From: Muribaculaceae bacterium
GTDB lineage: Bacteria > Bacteroidota > Bacteroidia > Bacteroidales > Muribaculaceae
Assembly (NCBI GenBank): GCA_017557665.1
Contig: JAFYYI010000002.1
Span: 62,001-126,000, forward strand
Reading direction: 5' to 3'
Length of the DNA stretch: 64,000 nucleotides
The notes beneath the pieces were generated by a model that had not been told where the DNA came from, did not search any database, and saw only the letters and a program-made list of their open reading frames with translations. The translations under genes were made by a program, and so were the position numbers. Positions within the stretch are counted from its first letter, which is position 1. Each line of letters begins with the position of its first letter. Shown in pieces: positions 18,653-27,866 of this stretch.

Positions 18653-18720
18653 CAAAGATAGTGCAAGGTGAGCGGAATGCCAAATTTATTTGAGCATTTC
18701 CGAACCGCAGCCTATCTTAC
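18653..18720. repeat. Palindromic dispersed repeat, copy 1, with divergent promoter boxes
   Basis: An imperfect palindrome: the left arm begins AAAGATAG and the right arm ends CTATCTT, with arms of ~25 nt around CAAATTTATTTG. On the minus strand it has TTTG (18681-18684), 20 bp, TATCTTTG (18653-18660): an exact promoter aimed at the TPR-dnaG genes. On the plus strand TTTG (18689-18692), 20 bp, TATCTTAC is a weaker mirror image. A second copy of almost the same sequence lies at 43522-43589. Confidence 0.82.
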
Positions 18721-18739
18721 CCGAAGACAGCGAGGGAAC

Positions 18740-18834
18740 GATAGTGCAAGGTGAGCGGAATGCCAAGTAAAAAACCATTTTTTGCTTGAGTACTCCCGAA
18801 CCGCAGCCGATCTTGCCCGAACATAGCGAGGGAA
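18740..18834. repeat. Degenerate tandem copy of the palindromic repeat
   Basis: It repeats GATAGTGCAAGGTGAGCGG and CCGAACCGCAGCC.ATCTT of copy 1 with a longer centre, and both copies are followed by a related tail ending AGCGAGGGAA. The promoter boxes are eroded (GAACGATA). Together the two copies fill most of the 375-bp gap between the TPR gene and the DUF4293 gene. Confidence 0.75.
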
Positions 18835-18931
18835 TAACACAACAGCCGCACGATTCCACCGAAAAAACGCAATATTTGAGCTTGCTGACGATTTTTCTTG
18901 CGGATTTATGTTCATTATAGAAAAATTTCCG

Positions 18932-18939
18932 TATTTTTG
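18932..18939 (+). promoter_or_regulatory. -7 box for the DUF4293 gene
   Basis: TATTTTTG lies 34 bp before the chosen ATG at 18974. It argues against an in-frame upstream ATG at 18908, which would precede transcription. No good -33 TTG is present. Confidence 0.5.
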
Positions 18940-18973
18940 CGGCTTAAAAATATCACTCAAACTTTTAGAAATT

Positions 18974-19423
18974 ATGGTTATTCAACGCATTCAATCTGTT
19001 TACCTGCTTATTGCAGTGATTCTGATGGTAGTATTTGCCTTTTTCCCTGCCCTGACTTTCCATTTGGGCGACAAGACTGTTTTCTACGGTGCCCTCGAGA
19101 CTGGCAGGGTTGGCAGCCTGCACGTAGACCCGTTGATGCTCACCCTGATTATCCTGATCTCGCTACTGGCATTCATCGACATCTTCTTGTTCAAGAATCT
19201 TCAACGCCAGATGACGGTATGCTTCATCGACATCATCATCGGGCTGGCCATGCTGATTGCCATCGGTATTCAGGCATACGTGGTTTCTGGTCGTAATGGC
19301 TGGACCGTGTCGTGCCAGTGGACGCTTGTGTTGCCTGTATTGTCGATAATCTTCCTCATGCTGGCTCACAAGTCGATGTCGTCCGACAAGAAAAATCTGC
19401 GTGACGCCGACAGGTTAAGGTGA
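18974..19423 (+). CDS. DUF4293 membrane protein
   Basis: A 149-residue inner-membrane protein with four predicted membrane segments: 'VYLLIAVILMVVFAFF', 'LMLTLIILISLLAFIDIFLF', 'VCFIDIIIGLAMLIAIGIQAY' (split across residues ~85-105) and 'LVLPVLSIIFLMLAH'. The N-terminal 'MVIQRIQSVYLL' is the signature start of the Bacteroidetes DUF4293 family, which supports the start at 18974 over the upstream 18908. The tail is charged and cytoplasmic ('KSMSSDKKNLRDADRLR'). Function unknown. Confidence 0.85.
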   Translation: MVIQRIQSVYLLIAVILMVVFAFFPALTFHLGDKTVFYGALETGRVGSLHVDPLMLTLIILISLLAFIDIFLFKNLQRQMTVCFIDIIIGLAMLIAIGIQAYVVSGRNGWTVSCQWTLVLPVLSIIFLMLAHKSMSSDKKNLRDADRLR

Positions 19424-19547
19424 AGTAATCGTCAGCAGTGAGTTCCCTGGTTTATCCAGGTAAAGCTGATGACCCTGAAAATCAATACTTAAAATTGAAA
19501 ACAAACGACCTCGATAATAGTGAGGCCCGACTAAAGAAACTGAAGCT

Positions 19548-20888
19548 ATGGTTACAGCGATGATCATCATCTTTGTGATTGGCTATGTGCTGATTGCGCT
19601 GGAACACCCTCTCCACATGAATAAAGCGACATTCGCGTTGCTCACATGTGGCATCCTTTGGTCAATGTACGCGTTGTTCGGTAATGACCCGCACATGCAT
19701 GAGGCCGTGGTGATGCAACTGGGCGACGCCTGTGAGATTGTCGTTTTCCTAATTGGAGCCATGACCATTGTCGAGATCATCGACCGCTATGGCGGCTTCT
19801 CGTTCATCACCGAACACATTCATGCCAAGAGCAAGCGTCACTTGCTGTGGATCCTCTGTTCGTTGTCGTTTATCATGTCGGCAGTGCTGGATAACATGAC
19901 CACCACAATTATCATGGTGATGATGCTGCGCCGACTGCTCAGCGACCAGAAGGACAGGTGGATGTTTGCTGGCCTTATCGTCATCGCTGCCAATGCCGGC
20001 GGTGCCTTTTCGCCCATCGGTGATGTGACCACCATCATGTTGTGGATGGACGAGAAAGTCTCGTCGGTGGGTCTTATCATCAACCTGCTCATCCCCAGCA
20101 TTGTGGCAATGGTTATCCCCGTATTCATCGCCCAGTACTTCATCAAGGAGGGCAAGATGCAGACCATCACCACCATGGCGGACAAGAACCCTGGCCTCCA
20201 TGACCGTCATCCCCACCTGAGCAAGGCGATGCTGATCATCGGCGTTTCGGGCTTGTTGTTCGTGCCGATTTTCAAGACCTTGACAGGTCTGCCCCCCTTC
20301 ATGGGTATCTTGATTTCACTGGGCGTTATCTGGGGTGTTACCGAGTTCTGGGTTAAGCGTTTCAAGATTGACTCCAAGATGGGTGGCCGTGTCTCATCGG
20401 CTCTGCACACCATAGACATGCCCACCATCCTGTTTTTCCTTGGCATCCTCATGGCAGTGTCGGCCTTGTCCGAGGTTGGTATCCTCAACACGCTGGCCAA
20501 TGACATGAACACCAAAATCCATCAACCGGTGCTCATGACCTCTATCATCGGCGCACTCTCATCGATTGTCGATAACGTGCCCCTTGTCTCGGCCTGCATC
20601 AAGATGTTTGAGGAAATGGCTCCTGCCGGGACTGTTGACCCCTACCTGTTGACCTTTGTCGAGGACGGCCTGTTCTGGCACCTGCTGACCTTCTGTGCCG
20701 GCGTGGGTGGCTCGTTGCTCATCATCGGTTCGGCTGCAGGTGTTGTCGCCATGGGCATCGAGAAGATACCTTTCTTCTGGTATGTCAAGCGTATTTCACT
20801 GCTGGCCCTCGCGGGCTATTTGGCCGGTATCGGCATCATCTGCCTAGAGAGCCTGTTCCCAACCATCTTCCTGCAAACAGCCGGGTAG
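19548..20888 (+). CDS. nhaD: NhaD-family Na+/H+ antiporter
   Basis: A 446-residue inner-membrane transporter of the ArsB/NhaD superfamily with about 11-12 hydrophobic segments. Family features include 'FLIGAMTIVEIIDRYGGF', 'VLDNMTTTIIMVMMLRR', 'NAGGAFSPIGDVTTIMLW' and, in the second half, 'SSIVDNVPLVSAC' and 'GVGGSLLIIGSAAG', the paired half-membrane loops that carry the ion-binding Asp and Thr residues. It exports Na+ (and Li+) in exchange for protons, giving salt and alkaline tolerance. It is 124 nt downstream of the DUF4293 gene and ends at a hairpin terminator. Confidence 0.93.
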   Translation: MVTAMIIIFVIGYVLIALEHPLHMNKATFALLTCGILWSMYALFGNDPHMHEAVVMQLGDACEIVVFLIGAMTIVEIIDRYGGFSFITEHIHAKSKRHLLWILCSLSFIMSAVLDNMTTTIIMVMMLRRLLSDQKDRWMFAGLIVIAANAGGAFSPIGDVTTIMLWMDEKVSSVGLIINLLIPSIVAMVIPVFIAQYFIKEGKMQTITTMADKNPGLHDRHPHLSKAMLIIGVSGLLFVPIFKTLTGLPPFMGILISLGVIWGVTEFWVKRFKIDSKMGGRVSSALHTIDMPTILFFLGILMAVSALSEVGILNTLANDMNTKIHQPVLMTSIIGALSSIVDNVPLVSACIKMFEEMAPAGTVDPYLLTFVEDGLFWHLLTFCAGVGGSLLIIGSAAGVVAMGIEKIPFFWYVKRISLLALAGYLAGIGIICLESLFPTIFLQTAG

Positions 20889-20921
20889 CGACGCTATTGC
20901 GACCCGTCAATAAATTAAAAC

Positions 20922-20953
20922 GTCCCCATCATGGCAGCAGCCACAGTGGGGAC
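20922..20953. terminator. Bidirectional terminator hairpin
   Basis: The stem GTCCCCA(T)/(G)TGGGGAC is followed by a T-rich stretch on the plus strand. It lies between the convergent nhaD and propeller genes. Confidence 0.7.
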
Positions 20954-20982
20954 ATTACTTTTACTTTAGGCAGTACTGACGC

Positions 20983-21894
20983 TTATTCGACAGTAATCAT
21001 GTAGACTTGCCCGTCGGGTGTTGAGAACACAATCTTTCCTGATTCCACTGAGGGTTGTGGATAGGTGGCTATCACGTCATTGCTCGTCAAGACCTGATAG
21101 CGGCCATCGAGCGTGCGGGCGACAATGCTCGAGGCAACAATGGAGTACTCGTTATCCATTTCATCCATGCCCACCACGGTTTGATCATCCCACCATTTGG
21201 GAGCCGTGATATTGCCCATCGGAATCACATGAGTGCCATCAATATCACAGACAAATGCGCCATGACCGCTCACGTAATACAGCACACGTGAAGCATCAGG
21301 AGACAGCGATGCCCAAATATAACGTTCATCCTGTCCATTGGGCGCTAATTGTGTGGTTACGCCATCTCGCGTGATATAGAGTTTCAAATGATGGTGAGAA
21401 AGGATGGGTCGGGTTGCGGTAGTTGCATTAGGGTTAAGCGCATAGAATTTGACCTGATTGTCCTTTACAACAGCCACATTCTTGTTCTCAAGGGCTACAC
21501 CCTGAAGGTGACGGGACGGCTTAACCAATGTACGCTGCTTGCCGTTGGTGATATCTATCGATTTCACCGCTTCATAACGACGTTTGTTCTTATAGCTAAC
21601 ATGGCTGTACACAATCTGCCCACCATCGTCACTGATGCTAACCATACTGCCAGCACCCTGGTCACGAGTGAGGGTGGTGGAGGCGGCAGTACTAAAATCC
21701 CACTTGACCAAACCCTGCTTAGTATCGGTCGATAACAACAGGTAGTCACCCTGTGGACTGATAGCGACCGCTTGGGTGATGTGCTGATCATCATTTGGCG
21801 TTGCCAGCCGTTCAATCGAAGCCACATTCATTATCTGGGCCTGAGTTGCCATAGCCAGCGAAAGTGGCAACAATATTATCATTATTCTTTTCAT
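20983..21894 (-). CDS. Secreted TolB-like beta-propeller protein
   Basis: A 303-residue exported protein (signal peptide 'MIILLPLSLAMATQAQ'). Repeated blades of the TolB/PD40 kind are visible: 'AVAISPQGDYLLLSTDTKQG', 'VSISDDGGQIVYSH', 'ASLSPDASRVLYYVSGHG' and 'PSVESGKIVFSTPDGQ'. Such propellers act as binding scaffolds, often for cell-wall or carbohydrate ligands. It begins 19 nt after the amidase stop, so it is the second gene of an operon with the large amidase and may assist it. The specific ligand is unknown. Confidence 0.8.
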   Translation of the reverse strand: MKRIMIILLPLSLAMATQAQIMNVASIERLATPNDDQHITQAVAISPQGDYLLLSTDTKQGLVKWDFSTAASTTLTRDQGAGSMVSISDDGGQIVYSHVSYKNKRRYEAVKSIDITNGKQRTLVKPSRHLQGVALENKNVAVVKDNQVKFYALNPNATTATRPILSHHHLKLYITRDGVTTQLAPNGQDERYIWASLSPDASRVLYYVSGHGAFVCDIDGTHVIPMGNITAPKWWDDQTVVGMDEMDNEYSIVASSIVARTLDGRYQVLTSNDVIATYPQPSVESGKIVFSTPDGQVYMITVE

Positions 21895-21913
21895 GATTCC
21901 AGTCTGATATAGG

Positions 21914-24900
21914 TTATTTATTCAATGTGTTCAGCAAGATGTTGATCAATTCAATGGCATCCGTGATATTCACTTGGTTGTCGCCATTGACATTGGAACA
22001 GATTGTACAAATGTTGCCCTCATCGTTGAGAACATAGTTAATCAACAAAATGGCATCACTGATGTTGACCTCGTGATCGTGGTTCGCATCTCCCAGTGAG
22101 TAACCATGACCCTTGGTGACAGTCAGCGACAATTTGGCGGGAGTAGTGCTTTGGTTGTCGGCAGTGGGCATTGAGTAAATGCCGATATTACTGCCAGCAC
22201 ACACGAGGTTGCCACCCCAGTCAAAAGCCATCTGATAGATAGCGTTGACATCGGTACGGGCATCAGCGATAAAGGAGGTGCCATTGGAGGTAAGCGTTGG
22301 TGTAGAGCCTTTCCACGAAATGTTGAAGAACTGCAACACGCCGTCACCATCGTTGATAACCATCATGTCATTGCTGTTGTTGATGGCAAAAGCCGCAATC
22401 AATGAGCCGTTAAGTGTTGACAGGTCTCGGCCGGAATTATAAACCACATTGCCGGAATTGTCCACAAACACTAGAGAAGGAACCGAAGATAAGTTCTGGC
22501 CCAAACTGCGGTACTGCATAACCCAGGTGCCTCGACCGCCGGCATCGGCAATGACATTACCGTTACCATTAATCATGAGAGCACCCACATCAAGCAAGTC
22601 GTCAGGTGCCTTGTCCCATGTCGAGAGCAGACTGCCATCGCTCTGACCGATATTATAAATGCCCACGTTGTTACCCTTGCCCGAAGGTGCGATAACGTCC
22701 TCAAGGAAGGCATAGAGCTTGGTGTCGGGACCAGTTCCCTGAATCCAAACGCCGGGAACTGAACTGCCCACGCTCTGGCCATTATTGATAATCAGACCAC
22801 TACTATTGCGCGAACCCACAAAGAATTGGGTGAAATTGCCATCCAGATGGGCAGGATCGGCAACATAGATGCCCGAGGTGGCATCTCCCCATTCGGGTAT
22901 ATATATCTTGCCCTCACCGTCAACAGCCAAACGCATGTCGTTGGCCCAAGTTATGCCGCCATTATAGACCGTGGCATTGCGAGGTTGGCCATTGATGTCG
23001 CAGGCATAGATGCCGTTGCCGGCATTGTTCTTGGCGACACGCTCACCCACATAGATGGTACCAAAGTGGTCACTCTCGGGGCTGCGGTCAATGGCTACCG
23101 TGGCACGGGTATAATTGGCGTAATGACCATTCAGACGAGTGATGCGTGTGATAGCGTCTCCCTTAACGTTCACGGCCCAATTCATCAGCTGTCCGTCATT
23201 GCCAGGTAACTGATCTTGAGTCAGGGTTACAGTATTCTCGCCTTCAACCACGTTTTCCAGGGCTACACGGCCCACTTCGTCACCTGTGGTGTTGTCGGTG
23301 AAGATGAGATAAGCCTCACGGGCATCAGCATTGGCATTGAAGGTGAAAGTGTATCCGTCATCACCGTTCTCGACACGATTGAGACCGTAAGCATAGATGC
23401 CCTTGACAAACGAGGTGTCCACTGGAATTCCCTTCTTCACTACACTGAGGGAAGAGCGGGCGGGTGTGGTACTCTGGTTATCATCGGTCGGGATGGAATA
23501 AATGCCGATGTTCTTGCCGGCACATACGAGGTTGCCGCCCCAGTCAAATGCCATCTGGTGAATGGCATTACTGGTACCGGTACCTGCGTCAGCGGTATAA
23601 GTCGTTCCATTAGGAGTCAGCATCGGCGTATTGCCATTCCACGTGATGTTGTAGAACCGCAACACCCCGTCACCATCGTTGATGACCAGTACATCTCCGC
23701 CATTATTGATGGCAAAACCGGCGATGGCCGAGCCATTGAGCGATGTCAGTTGGGTTCCCGAGTTGAAAAGGACGTTGCCACTAAAGTCAGTGAAGACGAT
23801 TGAAGGTACGCTTGCGGTGTTCTGCCCCTTGCTGCGGTTTTGAACCACCCACACCCCACGGCCTTCAGCATCGGCAATGATGTTACCATTGGTACTGGTT
23901 TCAAGCGCACCGATGTCCAAATAATTGCTGGGAGCCTGGCCCCAAGTTGACAGCAGGCTGCCATCACTCTGGCCGATGTTGTAAACACCGATGCCGTTGC
24001 CTTTTCCAGACGGGCCGACAAGGTCCTCAAGATAAGCATAGAGCCTGGTGTTGGCGCCATTGCCCTGTACCCATACGCTGGGAACAGAACTGCCCACAGC
24101 GACTCCATTATTGGATATCAAGCCATTGCTGGCGCGAGTTCCCTCAAAGAACTGCGTGAAACTCCCGTTCAGGTTATCAGGATCGGCGATATAAATGCCT
24201 GAAGACGCATCAGCCCAATCTGGTATATAAACCTTGCCCTCACCATCAACACAGATGCGGAAGCAGTTGCTTAGCGCTTGACCGCCACGGTAAGGTGAAC
24301 TGTTGGCGGGACGGGCATCAACATCACAGACATACAGGCCATTGGCCGCATTGTCTTTACCCACACGCTCACCAACATAGATTGTGCCGAAATGGGCGCT
24401 CTCGGGACTGCGGTCAATGGCTACCGTTGCACGGGTATAAGTGGCATTGACACTGTTCAAGCGCTGGATATTCGTGATGGGCTCTCCGACAACGTTCACG
24501 GCCCACGAGAGCACTTGTTCATCGTTACCCGGCAAATCCCCGGGTGCCAGAGTGATGGCATTCTCACCTTCCACCACATTATTTAAAGTGATGCGACCCA
24601 CTTCCTCGCCGCTGATGCTGTCGGTGAACACGAGATAAGCATCGGTGGCATCGGCATTACATCTGAATGAAAAGACGTAATTGCCCTCGTTGTCTGCCGT
24701 TCGGTTCAACTGATAGGCAAAGATGCCCTTGACCGAGGTGTTGACTACCGATCCGCTAGTTTGCATGTAGAGCACCATATAGGTTGTCTCGTTAGCGCTC
24801 ACGGTGTAGGAGCCCTGGCCTGTCAAATCCTCAAAGCCGTTGGCCGTCACACTGATTGTGTAGTCATTGCCGGGAGCCAAACCGTTGAAGACAAAGATAC

Positions 24901-25885
24901 CATTATAATTGTTGTCTGTCACGTAGGTACCAACAAGGTTGCCGCCTTTATACAGCTTTACGGTTGCCCCGTTGATGGGGGCGTGGGCATCGATGGAGCC
25001 GCTGGCATAGTTGTACAGGCTGTTTTCCAGACTATTCACCGCATCCTTGACGCTACCCATGATGTAACCCGTGTTTTCGCCGCTGATGCCGAAATAGTCG
25101 GCTGCGCCACGTGCCAGGCGCAGGCCCTCTTGGCGACAATAGTCTTGATTAAGGGCACGGTGCCTGGCAGGTTGATAGGTGTGGAAATACCCTTCCACAA
25201 GGAATCCCGGCACGCCATGTTTGAGCGCGCCCAGATAGCCGTAATAGGATATGCCCGACGCGCTGTTTGTGCTGCTAGATCCACTGCCATAGAAGGTGAC
25301 ATCGCCCCTGATCACGGTGTTGGTCCTGCTCCAGTTGCCACTGGTGGGGTCCACAGCATTCATCCAGTGGCGAGGCCAGCTCACCTGGCACATCGCCTTG
25401 CTGCCGCTCACCGCCTCGTTGTCGTTTGTTCCACGATACAGGTAGAGGGGATAATTGGTCGAGGTGCCTTCGTTAGCGGCGTTGGAGTGAATCGACACGA
25501 ACATATCGTAGTCTCCCTCCTCGGCCTCGGCAGCGATAACGCTCAGATTCTTGCTGTAAGCGCCAAAGGTGTTGCCGTCATAGGGGAACGGGCCGTTGGC
25601 AGTGCGTGACAGGGTGATATTCTCGGCCTTGACGCCCATGCGTTGCAAGGCATCACGCATCTCAAACGCTTTCCACAGGTTGGTGTTGCTCTCATAGAAA
25701 CCGCAGGTGTCGGGCCTGCCGGTAGACGGGAGCATCGGGTAGGGGATTGTTGCCATGGGACGGTCGTTGGGTCCCCATCCGCCATGGCCTGGATTGATGT
25801 AGATGCGCACATCGTCGGCTGTGACAGCCCATGCCGAGCCGACGGCACACATCGCCATCAATAGCAGTAAGATAATTCTTTTCAT
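21914..25885 (-). CDS. Multidomain N-acetylmuramoyl-L-alanine amidase with dockerin-like C-terminus
   Basis: A 1,323-residue exported protein. After the signal peptide (1-20) comes an Amidase_3 zinc amidase domain (~22-265) with the expected ligands His34 (NPGHGG), Glu65 (YESN) and His133 (SIHSNAA) and the catalytic Glu231 (LVEGYFH); it should cut the amide bond between MurNAc and the stem peptide. A carboxypeptidase-regulatory-like beta domain follows (~270-380). Then two ~430-residue modules in tandem (~385-827, ~828-1255) share most landmarks ('TRATVAIDRSPES', 'GTIYVGERV', 'YNIGQSDGSLLSTW', 'FDWGGNLVCAG') and look like beta-propellers. The last ~60 residues hold two EF-hand-like dockerin repeats ('GDANHDHEVNISDA', 'NVNGDNQVNITDA'). 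Confidence 0.88.
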   Translation of the reverse strand: MKRIILLLLMAMCAVGSAWAVTADDVRIYINPGHGGWGPNDRPMATIPYPMLPSTGRPDTCGFYESNTNLWKAFEMRDALQRMGVKAENITLSRTANGPFPYDGNTFGAYSKNLSVIAAEAEEGDYDMFVSIHSNAANEGTSTNYPLYLYRGTNDNEAVSGSKAMCQVSWPRHWMNAVDPTSGNWSRTNTVIRGDVTFYGSGSSSTNSASGISYYGYLGALKHGVPGFLVEGYFHTYQPARHRALNQDYCRQEGLRLARGAADYFGISGENTGYIMGSVKDAVNSLENSLYNYASGSIDAHAPINGATVKLYKGGNLVGTYVTDNNYNGIFVFNGLAPGNDYTISVTANGFEDLTGQGSYTVSANETTYMVLYMQTSGSVVNTSVKGIFAYQLNRTADNEGNYVFSFRCNADATDAYLVFTDSISGEEVGRITLNNVVEGENAITLAPGDLPGNDEQVLSWAVNVVGEPITNIQRLNSVNATYTRATVAIDRSPESAHFGTIYVGERVGKDNAANGLYVCDVDARPANSSPYRGGQALSNCFRICVDGEGKVYIPDWADASSGIYIADPDNLNGSFTQFFEGTRASNGLISNNGVAVGSSVPSVWVQGNGANTRLYAYLEDLVGPSGKGNGIGVYNIGQSDGSLLSTWGQAPSNYLDIGALETSTNGNIIADAEGRGVWVVQNRSKGQNTASVPSIVFTDFSGNVLFNSGTQLTSLNGSAIAGFAINNGGDVLVINDGDGVLRFYNITWNGNTPMLTPNGTTYTADAGTGTSNAIHQMAFDWGGNLVCAGKNIGIYSIPTDDNQSTTPARSSLSVVKKGIPVDTSFVKGIYAYGLNRVENGDDGYTFTFNANADAREAYLIFTDNTTGDEVGRVALENVVEGENTVTLTQDQLPGNDGQLMNWAVNVKGDAITRITRLNGHYANYTRATVAIDRSPESDHFGTIYVGERVAKNNAGNGIYACDINGQPRNATVYNGGITWANDMRLAVDGEGKIYIPEWGDATSGIYVADPAHLDGNFTQFFVGSRNSSGLIINNGQSVGSSVPGVWIQGTGPDTKLYAFLEDVIAPSGKGNNVGIYNIGQSDGSLLSTWDKAPDDLLDVGALMINGNGNVIADAGGRGTWVMQYRSLGQNLSSVPSLVFVDNSGNVVYNSGRDLSTLNGSLIAAFAINNSNDMMVINDGDGVLQFFNISWKGSTPTLTSNGTSFIADARTDVNAIYQMAFDWGGNLVCAGSNIGIYSMPTADNQSTTPAKLSLTVTKGHGYSLGDANHDHEVNISDAILLINYVLNDEGNICTICSNVNGDNQVNITDAIELINILLNTLNK

Positions 25886-26024
25886 TCTTTGACAGGATTT
25901 AAAAGTGAAACAGAATTCTTGGTTATAACAGCGATTGCTGGATGGTTAGATGAGCTAGATTTTCTAGACTAACTAGATTTTCTAGAGGGGAGAGGGGTTG
26001 GGAGAGAGGATTTGGAAGGGCGGG

Positions 26025-27668
26025 CTATTCCTCTTCAAGGCTCTTGGCGCGATAGGTCCAGCCATAGTGCCTGTAGATGTCGAAGAGGTGGGGCAGCCTT
26101 GCCTTGAAATCCTGGTAGTCCTTGAGCTGGGGCTGCAACCACTGCACCTCGGCAAGGGCGGCCATGCGGGGCAGCACCTGATACTGGATTTGCGGCTCGC
26201 AGGTGACATACTCTGTCCACAGGTTAGCCTGGGCACCCAGGATGTGATGACGCTTGTCGGCGGCCAGATTGGGGTCTACAGGCTCAAATTCATAGACCTT
26301 CTCAAGTGTATTGCAGCCACCGAAGGCCGTGGGTTCATTCCAAGTTTTATCAGTCTGGTAATAGTCAAAATATAGGGGTCCCACGGGGGTCATGATCACG
26401 TCGTGTCCCTTCAGGGCGCCTTGGGCACCAGGCTCAGCTCCCCTCCACGACATGATGGTTGCCGTTGTGTCAATATCACAGTCCAACAACTCGTCCCAGC
26501 CGATGATGCGTCGCCCGTGGCTGGACAGATACTGCTGCACCTGGGTCGTGAACCAGCCTTGCAGACGTGCCTCGGCACTCTGCTTGCCCTGGGCGATAAT
26601 GCCCTCATCCTTGATGCGCTGCTGGCACAGGGGGCATTCCTGCCATCTCACGCGAGGCGACTCGTCACCACCGATGTGGATATAGGGACTCGGGAAGAGC
26701 TGCATTACCTCGTCGAGCACGTCCTTGACAAACTGCAGCGTCTCGTCCTTGCCCACACAGAGGATATCCTCGGTCACGCCCCATTTCCCCCACACGGCAT
26801 AGGGTCCTCCGGTACAGCCCAACTCGGGATAGGCCGCCAGAGCACCCAGCATGTGGCCAGGCATATCGATTTCGGGAATAATCATGATATAGCGGTCGGC
26901 AGCGTAGCGCACGATTTCACGAAGTTCGTCCTGGCTGTAAAAGCCGCCGTGGCGCTGACCGTCATAGACCGGTGAATTGTGGCCCAGCACCGTCTCATCA
27001 CGCCAAGCGCCCACCTCGGTCAGGCGCGGGTACTTCTTGATCTCAACCCTCCAGCCCTGGTCATCGGTGAGGTGCCAGTGCAGGCGGTTCATGCCGTGCA
27101 GCGCCATGATGTCGATGTAACGTTTCACCGTTTCCACACCGAAGAAATGGCGCACACAGTCCAGATGCATGCCACGATAGGAGAACCGCGGTGAGGCCGA
27201 CACCTCGGCAGCCGGAAGATTCACGGCCTCGGCAAGGCCAACGGGCAGGGATTGCCGTAGAACCTGGATGCCACGGAAGACGCCGGCTGGGGTTTTACCC
27301 CGCACTTCCACGGCACGTGAGGTCACCACAATGCGGTAGCCCTCGTCATGGGCAACGGCAGGGTCAATCATCAGCGTGACATGGCCGGTATAGTCCTTGG
27401 TGTTAAGCGTGGGGCGGATGCTCATGTGGATTCCGGTCAACTCCTCGACATACTGGCTGAGCATGGCGGCATTACGCTCCATGTCCCTGTTGCCGGTGGG
27501 ATAGTTGACAAGGCATTGCCCGGTAAGCTTGAAGTCAGGACTCTTGATGGCGTTAATCTGGTCGGGCAGGGGCACCACACGATAGTCGGCACGATTGCCT
27601 TGTGCCATTGCCGCAGAGGCAAGCATCAATGCTGTCAGTAGGCAAAAAACGATCTGTTGTATTTTCAT
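26025..27668 (-). CDS. Secreted beta-N-acetylhexosaminidase, GH20
   Basis: A 547-residue exported exo-glycosidase that removes terminal GlcNAc or GalNAc from glycans. The ATG at 27668 is chosen because it opens a signal peptide ('MKIQQIVFCLLTALMLASAAMA') and lies just after a TATATTTG -7 box; a frame extending to 27848 only reads through repeats. The N-terminal GH20b domain (~25-140) precedes the barrel, with 'HWHLTDDQGWR' near 194 and the substrate-assisted catalytic pair in 'HIGGDES' (Asp-Glu) near 332. 'MSWRG' near 405 is also typical. It probably works with the fucosidase and glycosidase-like genes on host-type glycans. Confidence 0.93.
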   Translation of the reverse strand: MKIQQIVFCLLTALMLASAAMAQGNRADYRVVPLPDQINAIKSPDFKLTGQCLVNYPTGNRDMERNAAMLSQYVEELTGIHMSIRPTLNTKDYTGHVTLMIDPAVAHDEGYRIVVTSRAVEVRGKTPAGVFRGIQVLRQSLPVGLAEAVNLPAAEVSASPRFSYRGMHLDCVRHFFGVETVKRYIDIMALHGMNRLHWHLTDDQGWRVEIKKYPRLTEVGAWRDETVLGHNSPVYDGQRHGGFYSQDELREIVRYAADRYIMIIPEIDMPGHMLGALAAYPELGCTGGPYAVWGKWGVTEDILCVGKDETLQFVKDVLDEVMQLFPSPYIHIGGDESPRVRWQECPLCQQRIKDEGIIAQGKQSAEARLQGWFTTQVQQYLSSHGRRIIGWDELLDCDIDTTATIMSWRGAEPGAQGALKGHDVIMTPVGPLYFDYYQTDKTWNEPTAFGGCNTLEKVYEFEPVDPNLAADKRHHILGAQANLWTEYVTCEPQIQYQVLPRMAALAEVQWLQPQLKDYQDFKARLPHLFDIYRHYGWTYRAKSLEEE

Positions 27669-27692
27669 AATGACGAAATGGTTAAGTTTCTG

Positions 27693-27700
27693 CAAATATA
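27693..27700 (-). promoter_or_regulatory. -7 box for the GH20 gene
   Basis: TATATTTG on the minus strand, 25 bp from the ATG at 27668. The -33 region is weak. Confidence 0.5.
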
Positions 27701-27747
27701 CTAATAATGTTCTTGTTTTGCACGATTTCATTTCGTTTTTACCGTTA

Positions 27748-27783
27748 TTTCGTCCGTTTCGTTCATTTCGTTCATTTCGTCCG
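27748..27783. repeat. 9-bp tandem array (TTTCGTTCA type)
   Basis: Four exact 9-mers in the order TTTCGTCCG, TTTCGTTCA, TTTCGTTCA, TTTCGTCCG lie upstream of the GH20 promoter. The same unit recurs at 32411-32445. Confidence 0.88.
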
Positions 27784-27805
27784 CGCGTGCACGCCATGCA
27801 AGACA

Positions 27806-27833
27806 AAGAGGGCTGAGCATAGCCCAACCCTCT
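27806..27833 (-). terminator. Hairpin after the M49 peptidase gene
   Basis: GGGCT/AGCCC stem extended by flanking GAGGG/CCCTC pairs, 34 bp beyond the stop codon. There is no clear T-run, so its strength is uncertain. Confidence 0.45.
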
Positions 27834-27866
27834 CGTTAAATCAATCATTTCCTCCCTCTCGGCCGA

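Noticed and set aside
27669..27848. Extended N-terminus of the GH20 protein to an ATG at 27848
   Set aside because: It would translate the 9-mer array and put charged sequence before the signal peptide; the -7 box at 27693 places transcription start downstream of it.
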